From NCBI GenBank assembly GCA_030066245.1, contig JASJBY010000236.1:1-6404 (forward strand): a stretch of DNA of 6,404 nucleotides, given 5' to 3'. Shown piece by piece: positions 1 through 5,540 of this stretch. The notes beneath the pieces were generated by a model. That model did not search any database. It was not told the origin of the DNA and saw only the letters and a list, made by a program, of their open reading frames with translations. How positions within the stretch are numbered: the first letter of the stretch is position 1; each line of letters opens with the position of its first letter. Source of the stretch: Gammaproteobacteria bacterium. Its GTDB lineage: Bacteria; Pseudomonadota; Gammaproteobacteria; JAABTG01. The translations under genes were made by a program, and so were the position numbers.

Positions 1-52
1 AGCCACATTGAGGGGGGCAGGTCAAAACATGATGTCTAGCCGCCGGTTGCCT

Positions 53-916
53 TCAGTCGTAAATCAGCTCCGACCACTGCTCGTAGAACACCAGCTCTTT
101 TTTCTTGCGCTGCCACGCCTTGTCCGATCCCGCCATGCGGGCCATGGCCTTGTCCAGGTGGGAGAAAGACTTGCGCAAACCTGCCACGTAGACGTAAGTG
201 TCAGGCTCTCGGAGCATGGCCCATACTTCGGTCCCGTTCTCTTCCAGGGTTCGTTCCAGGCTGACCGGCGCGCCCGTGTAGGGGCTCGGACTCAGGCTTT
301 CAAAGGCGCGGAAGGTCTCCTCCTGGTAGTAGTTGGCAATGTCGTCGTTGACGTCGTTCATATACAGCTTTTCCATGCCCGTATCGGCGCCGTAGAAAAG
401 CAGCACTTTGCCCTGCCAGCCGCCCCGTTCCTCGTATATGTGGCGCACAAATGCGCGAAACGGTGCGATGCCCGTCCCTGAGCCGATCATGAGTATGTTG
501 GCCGTGTTCTCTTCGGGCATTCTGAAGGCGGTGCCGTAGGGCCCGGTGAGCACGATGGTGTCGCCGGGGCGCGCGTTACACAGATGGTTGGACGAGATCC
601 CGGGATAGCGCTCGCCGCTCACCTCGTCGATATAGAAGCAGCGACGCACGCACAGGGCCAGCTCGATGGCCGTCCCCGCGTCGGAGTACTGGGCGCTGGC
701 GACCGAGTAGAGACGCAGATGCTCCTTGTTGCCGAAGGGATGGGGGCCTGGCGTGATGACCCCCACGCTCTCGCCGATGTCGTACTTGAGGCTGCCTCCG
801 GGAATGCTGAGCACAATGTGGCGTACTTCGGCGTCGGCCGTCTCCGGCGTTATGCGCTGGCTGTCCTTGACAGTGGCCTGAAGGCGGTTGCTGGTATCGA
901 AGTCTTGCAGATTCAT
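53..916 (-). CDS. Plant-type ferredoxin-NAD(P)+ reductase-like flavoprotein
   Basis: This is a soluble FAD enzyme expected to move electrons between ferredoxin (or another one-electron carrier) and NAD(P)H. The product has 287 residues, with no ferredoxin domain fused to it. The FAD-binding domain carries RLYSVAS (R68, Y70, S71) and GISSNHLC (106-113). The nucleotide domain carries GSGTGIAPFRAF (145-156), GADTGMEKLY (176-185) and VAGLRK (244-249). The C-terminus, EQWSELIYD, matches the plant FNR ending, with the FAD-stacking Tyr at 286 followed by one extra Asp. The Ser-Arg-Glu segment that grips the NADP 2'-phosphate in plant FNR is replaced by SLSPSP (207-212), so NADP preference is uncertain. 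The ATG at 916 overlaps the upstream stop as ATGA and has GGAAG about 6 bases upstream; the longer frame from 964 lies inside the previous gene. It is the last operon gene in view. Confidence 0.88.
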   Translation of the reverse strand: MNLQDFDTSNRLQATVKDSQRITPETADAEVRHIVLSIPGGSLKYDIGESVGVITPGPHPFGNKEHLRLYSVASAQYSDAGTAIELALCVRRCFYIDEVSGERYPGISSNHLCNARPGDTIVLTGPYGTAFRMPEENTANILMIGSGTGIAPFRAFVRHIYEERGGWQGKVLLFYGADTGMEKLYMNDVNDDIANYYQEETFRAFESLSPSPYTGAPVSLERTLEENGTEVWAMLREPDTYVYVAGLRKSFSHLDKAMARMAGSDKAWQRKKKELVFYEQWSELIYD

Positions 917-1113
917 GGCAGTCTTCCGTCGGTATGTCGTGAGCATGCAGTCTTGCCCGAGCACAGGCAGCCCGAGCCGCAGCTGTTACCCTCTTCTCGC
1001 GCGGGACCGAACTCCGGGTGCCGCGCCGCGAAGCTGCGCGCCAGCTGCTGGACGCCTATCCAGCCCGCCAGTACCAGGCCGATGACCAGCACGGCAAGCA
1101 GGTAGTCAGCCAT
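913..1113 (-). CDS. Small single-helix membrane protein with four clustered cysteines, Rnf-associated
   Basis: This gene codes for 66 residues and is not recognised as a named family. A hydrophobic helix spans about residues 4-21, followed by a basic/polar stretch and a short Cys-rich tail with C45, C49, C51 and C57 (SCGSGCLCSGKTAC). The ATG at 1113 overlaps the rnfA stop by 8 bases and has GGGGGTGA just before it; in-frame TTG (1125) and GTG (1119) are less likely. Its TGA overlaps the next gene's ATG as ATGA, so it is embedded in the operon and is likely real. The layout (N-terminal helix, then Cys-Gly, a CxC pair and a final Cys) recalls NqrM (DUF539), needed for maturation of the iron centre in the related Na+-NQR. 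It also sits where rnfB would be expected, and RnfB begins with one helix followed by a Cys cluster. Either role is inference. Confidence 0.78.
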   Translation of the reverse strand: MADYLLAVLVIGLVLAGWIGVQQLARSFAARHPEFGPAREEGNSCGSGCLCSGKTACSRHTDGRLP

Positions 1114-1702
1114 GATCACCCCCAAGGCCGGCGAATCCCATGAATGCCAGAGACAGCATGCCGGCGAGCATCAGGCTGAGCGCAGCGCCCTGGCTCACGG
1201 TGGGCAGGTTGGATAGGCTGAGACGCTCCCGCAGCCCTGCCATGAGCATCAGGGCCAGCGTGAAGCCGGTGCCGGCACCCAAACTGAAAGCCAGGGACTG
1301 GCCAAAGTTGTACTCACGGAAAGTCTGAAACAGAGCCAGGCCCAGAATGGCGCAGTTCGTTGTGATCAGGGGCAGGAAAATACCCAACGCCCGAAACAGG
1401 GCCGGGCTGTATTTCTTCATGACCATCTCGACCAGCTGGACCGCCGAGGCGATCACGGCGATGTAGCAGATCAGGCGCAGAAACTCGATGTCCCAGGCGA
1501 TCAGAATCTTGTTTATCGCATAGGCGCAGGTAGAGCTCACCAGCATCACGAACATGGTTGCCAGACCCATGTTCCACGCTGTCTGTATCTTTCCGGAGAC
1601 CCCTAGGAACGGACAGATGCCGAGGAAAAGCGCCAGCACGAAGTTATTGATGATAGCCGCGTTCAGAAAGATGAAGGTGAGGGAGTCAGCTTCCACGGAC
1701 AC
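1106..1702 (-). CDS. rnfA: Rnf complex membrane subunit RnfA
   Basis: RnfA is a polytopic membrane subunit homologous to NqrE. The product has 198 residues, close to the usual length of about 190-195, with about six membrane helices. Diagnostic motifs are NNFVLALFLGICPFLGVS (C30) and PLITTNCAILG (C117), which with C35 and C118 of RnfE would bind the iron centre in the middle of the membrane. MSLAFMGF near the end also fits (here MLSLAFMGF). The chosen start is GTG at 1702, with GCGAGGAG ending 4 bases upstream; a second in-frame GTG at 1696 has the same site at 10 bases and could be the real start, two residues shorter. The gene overlaps the end of rnfE and the start of the next small gene, which suggests translational coupling. 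Confidence 0.95.
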   Translation of the reverse strand: MSVEADSLTFIFLNAAIINNFVLALFLGICPFLGVSGKIQTAWNMGLATMFVMLVSSTCAYAINKILIAWDIEFLRLICYIAVIASAVQLVEMVMKKYSPALFRALGIFLPLITTNCAILGLALFQTFREYNFGQSLAFSLGAGTGFTLALMLMAGLRERLSLSNLPTVSQGAALSLMLAGMLSLAFMGFAGLGGDHG

Positions 1703-2351
1703 GGATCTCCTCGCCTTCGGTTATCCGGCGCGCCCTGCGCTGCTGGAGCCAGGAGAACAGCAGCAGCCAGGCGCCCAGAACGAAGAAACCGCCCGGCGGC
1801 AGAATCATCACCACCCAGGTCTGGAAGTGCTCTCCGAACAGCGGATAGCCCAGCAGGGTGCCGCTCCCGAGGATTTCCCGCACGGTGCCGAGGCTGAGCA
1901 GGGCGATAGTGAAGCCGGCGCCCATGCCGAGGCTGTTGACGAGAGTGGTGGCCAGGCGATTCTTGGCCGCGTACGCCTCGGCCCGGCCGAGAATAATGCA
2001 GTTTGCAACGATCAGCTGGATGAAGGCCCCCAGAGCGTTGTACAGATCCAGGCTGATGGCCTGAATGACGTGGTCCACGATGGTGACGAATGTGGCGATG
2101 ATCACGATGTAGGTGGCGATGCGAACCTGCTTCGGTATGAGGTGCCTCAGCAGGGAAACCAGGGCACTGGAGCAGACCAGCACGAAGGTGGTGGCCAGCC
2201 CCATGGCCAGGGCGTTCAGCGTTGAGTTGGTCACTGCCAGCACCGGGCACATGCCGAGCAGCATGACGAAAACCGGGTTCTCCTCCCACAGGCCACGCAG
2301 GAAAGTGCCGGGCGTAAGTTCCTCTTCCTGGTTGGGTAAGGGCGCCATCAT
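1686..2351 (-). CDS. rnfE: Rnf complex membrane subunit RnfE
   Basis: RnfE is a polytopic membrane subunit homologous to NqrD and pairs with RnfA in pseudo-symmetry. The 221-residue product shows about six hydrophobic helices. It has the two half-motifs that hold the intramembrane iron or [2Fe-2S] centre shared with RnfA: GMCPVLAVTNS with C35, and VANCIILGRAEA with C118. The specific forms TNS and GRAEA distinguish RnfE/NqrD from RnfA/NqrE. The ATG at 2351 overlaps the rnfG stop as ATGA and has AAGGTGGA just upstream; a second ATG at 2348 is also possible and would shorten the protein by one residue. The C-terminus is a short charged tail after residue 203. The last codons overlap rnfA by 17 bases. 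Confidence 0.95.
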   Translation of the reverse strand: MMAPLPNQEEELTPGTFLRGLWEENPVFVMLLGMCPVLAVTNSTLNALAMGLATTFVLVCSSALVSLLRHLIPKQVRIATYIVIIATFVTIVDHVIQAISLDLYNALGAFIQLIVANCIILGRAEAYAAKNRLATTLVNSLGMGAGFTIALLSLGTVREILGSGTLLGYPLFGEHFQTWVVMILPPGGFFVLGAWLLLFSWLQQRRARRITEGEEIRVRGS

Positions 2352-3043
2352 TCTTCCACCTTGAGCTGGTTCACGGCGGGTTGCAGGCGCGGCAGGATTC
2401 GGTGTGCGCTTTCGTTCAGCGCCCTGCCCACGGCCTTGCAGGATACCGTGGCGCCGGAGATGGCATCGATCTGCCAGGGCGCCTTCTTGGTGCCGTTCTT
2501 GACTGTCACAATGGCGTTCTGCAGGCTATCGCCGGCGGCGCTGAGGCGGGCATCCAGTGCCTTGAAGTTGGCCAGGAACGTCTGGTCGGTAGCGATCTTG
2601 TCGCCCAACCCCGGTGTTTCGGTCATCTTCAACACGTAGATGCCGGTTATGCACTCGCAGGCGGGATCGTAACCGTACAGAAGCTTGATCACATCCTGGT
2701 AGCCCGGTGCGGCGGCTTCCAGGGCGACACCCTTCAAGGCACCGTCCGCATCGAAGCCCGCGTACACGGCAATCGCGTCCGGCGAGTCCTCGGTGTCCTC
2801 CGTAACTCGATTCAGTCCATCCGCCGCCAGTTGAAAGTCCACGCGACTGACTGCCCCGGGGACCACGAGGAATACAGCCCGCTCGATGGCCCGTCTCTGG
2901 TTCTCGAGAATGGCGGGCAGGGTAAGCTGGTATACCAGCACCACCAGAAAGCCGGACAGCATGGCAATGCCACCGAGCGTGCGGACCATGGCGATGCTCG
3001 ATGGGGGAGCCGGCGCAGCCGCCGTCTGCTCTGTCACGGTCAC
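2348..3043 (-). CDS. rnfG: Rnf complex subunit RnfG with covalent FMN site
   Basis: RnfG is the single-span, mostly extracytoplasmic flavoprotein subunit homologous to NqrC. The product has 231 residues: a short cytoplasmic N-terminus, one membrane helix at about 19-43, then an FMN_bind domain. The family motif ETPGLGDKI is at 142-150, and DAISGATVS at 193-201 marks T199 as the expected covalent FMN acceptor. The start is GTG at 3043, overlapping the rnfD stop as GTGA, with a strong GAGGGGG about 6 bases upstream. Unusually, a CEC pair (C129, C131) sits just before ITGIYVLKM, and C202 follows the flavin motif where Ser or Thr is more common. These could form a disulfide or bind metal in the periplasm. 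The stop overlaps rnfE by 3-4 bases. Confidence 0.94.
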   Translation of the reverse strand: MTVTEQTAAAPAPPSSIAMVRTLGGIAMLSGFLVVLVYQLTLPAILENQRRAIERAVFLVVPGAVSRVDFQLAADGLNRVTEDTEDSPDAIAVYAGFDADGALKGVALEAAAPGYQDVIKLLYGYDPACECITGIYVLKMTETPGLGDKIATDQTFLANFKALDARLSAAGDSLQNAIVTVKNGTKKAPWQIDAISGATVSCKAVGRALNESAHRILPRLQPAVNQLKVEE

Positions 3044-4092
3044 CGTCGACCCCCTCTGGAACGTTGGCCGAATACCCGCGGCTGGGTCCAGCCGGAGATG
3101 AGCGGCGAAGCGGCGTTACCCAGCAGGATGGCATACATGACACCCTCGGGGAGGCCGCCAAATAGACGAATGACAACCGTGACGAAGCCGATCAACCCCC
3201 CATAAACCCATACTCCCAGGGGCGTGACCGGGGAGGCGACCATGTCGCTGGCCATGAACACGGCACCCAGCATGAGACCTCCGGACAGCAGGATGAACAG
3301 CGGGTCAGGATACTGCCCGGGATCCAGCCACCAGAACAGGCTGCCGGTCAGCGCGGCACTCGCGAGCACGGCCGTGGGGATGCGCCAATCCATCATGCGG
3401 CGTGCCACCAGGTAGGCGCCTCCGAGGAGGATCGCCACCGTGGAGGTCTCGCCGGCAGACCCCGCGACCATGCCCGTGAAAAGGTCCATGGCAGGAGTGG
3501 CGACGTGCTCGAACTTCATCAGCGCGAGCGGCGTCGCTCCGGTGAACCCATCCACTGCCCGTAGCTGCAGCCAGCCGCTCACGTCGGCGGGCTGCAGAAA
3601 AGGCAAGGTCAGAGTCGACGGGATGAACTCGGTGAAACGACCCTCGGCAAAAGGCGGTGTCCAGGTGGTGATGGCCACTGGAAAGGCGGCCTGCACGAAG
3701 GCACGGCCGACGAGGGCCGGGTTGAGGACGTTCTGACCCAGTCCACCGAACAGCAGCTTACCCAGGCCGACGCCCACGAAGCTCGCTACCGCCGCCATCC
3801 ACAGAGGGAAGCCGGGAGGAAGGGTGAGGGCCAACAGGATACCGGTGATGACTACGCTCCAGTCGCGGACGGTGGTGGGCTTACCCGCCGCCAAGCAGAA
3901 CAGCTGCTCGGTAAGGACGCAGGCCAGGGTGGTGACCAGAAGGAGAGCCAGGACGCTGATGCCGAAGGCCCACACGGAGAAGACGCATACGGGCACGAGC
4001 GCGTAGACCACGTTGCGCATGATCTGGTCGACGCTCGGCGTCTGTCTTACGTGGGGAGAGGTGCGGATCTCGACCAGCGGGCCGTCACTCAT
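3040..4092 (-). CDS. rnfD: Rnf complex membrane subunit RnfD with covalent FMN site
   Basis: RnfD is an integral membrane subunit homologous to NqrB and takes part in electron transfer coupled to ion movement. The 350-residue product has several hydrophobic helices (for example about 28-66, 76-112, 218-231 and 263-310). The flavinylation motif DGFTGAT lies at 181-187, making T187 the expected attachment point for FMN through a phosphoester bond; an ApbE-type flavin transferase would be needed and is not in this window. GQNVLNPALVGRAF (119-132) is also typical of RnfD/NqrB. The ATG at 4092 overlaps the rnfC stop as ATGA and has AGGAG about 10 bases upstream. A start further upstream would run into rnfC and add 32 residues unlike the family, so it was rejected. 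Confidence 0.95.
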   Translation of the reverse strand: MSDGPLVEIRTSPHVRQTPSVDQIMRNVVYALVPVCVFSVWAFGISVLALLLVTTLACVLTEQLFCLAAGKPTTVRDWSVVITGILLALTLPPGFPLWMAAVASFVGVGLGKLLFGGLGQNVLNPALVGRAFVQAAFPVAITTWTPPFAEGRFTEFIPSTLTLPFLQPADVSGWLQLRAVDGFTGATPLALMKFEHVATPAMDLFTGMVAGSAGETSTVAILLGGAYLVARRMMDWRIPTAVLASAALTGSLFWWLDPGQYPDPLFILLSGGLMLGAVFMASDMVASPVTPLGVWVYGGLIGFVTVVIRLFGGLPEGVMYAILLGNAASPLISGWTQPRVFGQRSRGGRR

Positions 4093-5432
4093 CGGGTCGC
4101 GCTCCTCTCTCGCAGGATAGCCTTGGCGATGCGGAAGTACTGGACGAGGGGAATGTAGGACGGACACACGTAGCTGCAGCTGCCACACTCGAAGCAGTCG
4201 AACAGGTGGTACTGCTCGGCCATCGCGTCATACTCGCGCTTGGCGGCCAGCAGTCCGAGCTGGGAGGGGTTCAGGCTGAGCGGACAGGCCTCCACACAGC
4301 GACCGCATTTGATGCACGGCTGCACCTGCCGACCGAGGTGTTCGGCGCCCGGGGCGTGGCGAAAGACGAGGATACCGGAAGTGCCTTTGGTCACGGGCAC
4401 GTCCAGGGAAGCGATGGCGGAGCCCATCATGGGGCCTCCCAGCACCACGCTCCCGGGACCGCTCTCCCGGCCCAAGGTGTCCAGGACGAATCGTATGGGC
4501 GTGCCCAGCGGAACCAGGTAGTTGCCCGGCCGCTCGATGGCGGGCCCGGTCACGGTCACGACTCGCTCGATGAGCCCCTGACCGCGGGGCATCAGGGTGC
4601 CGAGCTGGGCCAGGCTGGCGACGTTGAACACGCTGACGCCCACGGCCGAGGGCAGACCCCCTGACGGCACCTCCCGACCAGTGAGCGCTTTGATGACCAT
4701 CTTCTCAGCGCCCTGGGGATACTTGGTGCGCAACGCGTGCACCGTCATGGAGTCGTCAGCCGGCAACTTGGCCCGAATGGCTTCGACCGCGTCCATCTTG
4801 TTGTCTTCGACACCGATGAGGGCCCGCTCGGCACCGGTGGCTCGCATGGCGATGCGCACGCCTTTGATGAGATTCTCGGTGTCCTCGAGCATCACCCGAT
4901 GGTCCGTGGTCAGGTAGGGCTCGCACTCGCAGCCATTCACCAGGACCGTGTCCACGTGGTGGCCATCCGGCATGGTCATCTTTGCGTGGGTGGGAAAGGC
5001 GGCGCCGCCGAGGCCGACCATGCCCGTCTCCTGCACAGCGCGGACCAGCTCCTCGCGGGACAAGGCGTCCAAGTCCTGCGGTGCACCGTAGAGCACCTCC
5101 TGGCTGGAGCCGTGCAGAACGTCGAGGAGAATGGCGTCCGCTTTGGGACCCCTTGCCGTCGGGGCGAGCTCGATGCCTCTGATGGTCCCGGTGGCGGGAG
5201 CGTGGATGGGCACAGACAGGAAGCCGTCGGCCTCGGCGATGGGTTCGCCGCGCACGACCTCCTGGCCGCGATGCACGATGGGCCGGGCGGGCTTGCCGAT
5301 GTGCTGGCCCAGCGGTATCACAAGCCGCTCCGCGAACGGTAGCCGCCGGATCGGTGCGTCGCCGGTGTCCTTGTGCTGGGCCGGGTGAATCCCGTGGTGA
5401 AAACTGGGACGGAAGAAAGACAGCAGGCCCAT
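4089..5432 (-). CDS. rnfC: Rnf complex subunit RnfC (NADH-side, FMN and two [4Fe-4S] clusters)
   Basis: This is the peripheral cytoplasmic subunit that exchanges electrons with NADH in the ion-translocating ferredoxin:NAD+ oxidoreductase. The product has 447 residues. Its N-terminus has the family pattern with HHGIHP at 12-17 and a barrel-sandwich segment around 40-90. The nucleotide/FMN-binding part, related to the 51-kDa subunit of complex I, includes GLGGAAFP (140-147) and NGCECEP (166-172). An SLBB-like region lies around 290-340. Two 4Fe-4S motifs follow: C373, C376, C379, C383 and C413, C416, C419, C423. The protein ends soon after, so it lacks the long Ala-rich tail of enterobacterial RnfC and resembles the short clostridial form. 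The ATG at 5432 was chosen because MGLLSFFRP matches family N-termini; a GTG at 5522 in the same frame would add 30 residues unlike the family. The ribosome-binding site at 5432 is weak. The stop overlaps rnfD by 4 bases. Confidence 0.95.
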   Translation of the reverse strand: MGLLSFFRPSFHHGIHPAQHKDTGDAPIRRLPFAERLVIPLGQHIGKPARPIVHRGQEVVRGEPIAEADGFLSVPIHAPATGTIRGIELAPTARGPKADAILLDVLHGSSQEVLYGAPQDLDALSREELVRAVQETGMVGLGGAAFPTHAKMTMPDGHHVDTVLVNGCECEPYLTTDHRVMLEDTENLIKGVRIAMRATGAERALIGVEDNKMDAVEAIRAKLPADDSMTVHALRTKYPQGAEKMVIKALTGREVPSGGLPSAVGVSVFNVASLAQLGTLMPRGQGLIERVVTVTGPAIERPGNYLVPLGTPIRFVLDTLGRESGPGSVVLGGPMMGSAIASLDVPVTKGTSGILVFRHAPGAEHLGRQVQPCIKCGRCVEACPLSLNPSQLGLLAAKREYDAMAEQYHLFDCFECGSCSYVCPSYIPLVQYFRIAKAILRERSATR

Positions 5433-5434
5433 GG

Positions 5435-5467
5435 TCAGGGTATCACCGGGAGTAAGACTTTCGGCAT
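5435..5467 (-). promoter_or_regulatory. Candidate 10-codon leader ORF just upstream of rnfC
   Basis: An ATG at 5467 opens a frame encoding MPKVLLPVIP and stops with TGA at 5437-5435, two bases before the rnfC ATG at 5432. It is preceded by AGGA about 8 bases upstream (AGGATAAGAACC then ATG), a better ribosome-binding site than the one directly before rnfC. Termination here could feed ribosomes into rnfC by reinitiation. It is in a different frame from rnfC. A frame this short can arise by chance, so this is only a candidate. Confidence 0.22.
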
Positions 5468-5474
5468 GGTTCTT

Positions 5475-5503
5475 ATCCTGGGTTGTGGCTAGTTCTCCGT
5501 CAA
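5475..5503 (-). promoter_or_regulatory. Weak candidate sigma-70-type promoter before rnfC
   Basis: On the minus strand TTGACG (5503-5498, five of six matches to the -35 consensus) is followed after 17 bases by CAGGAT (5480-5475, three of six matches to the -10 consensus). It lies in the only sizeable gap of the cluster, where a separate rnf promoter would be expected. The -10 match is poor, and the upstream gene may simply be co-transcribed with rnf. Confidence 0.2.
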
Positions 5504-5540
5504 AACCACTGTCAGGGAGCACTAGTTACCCGCGCCCCGC

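Noticed and set aside
1..52. Terminator or downstream gene start after the FNR stop
   Set aside because: No stable hairpin with a T-tract is seen on the minus strand, and the ATG close to the window edge has no convincing ribosome-binding site.
1554..2225. Plus-strand frame of 223 residues opposite rnfE and the start of rnfA
   Set aside because: Shadow of conserved membrane proteins; low-complexity Gln/Gly/Asp-rich product with no recognisable domain.
2381..3205. Long plus-strand frame opposite rnfG and the end of rnfD (274 residues)
   Set aside because: It is antisense to clear family members, has no family-like motifs, and is explained by GC-rich codon bias.
4737..5342. Plus-strand frame of 201 residues opposite rnfC
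   Set aside because: His/Gly/Ala-rich shadow product with no motifs, lying wholly within rnfC.
1106..5432. Na+-translocating NADH:quinone reductase (Nqr) operon
   Set aside because: The membrane subunits are homologous, but the first subunit is RnfC with two 4Fe-4S motifs, and no NqrA or NqrF is present in the window.
5433..5522. N-terminal extension of RnfC from the GTG at 5522
   Set aside because: The added 30 residues are polar and unlike RnfC N-termini; the ATG at 5432 begins the recognisable family start.
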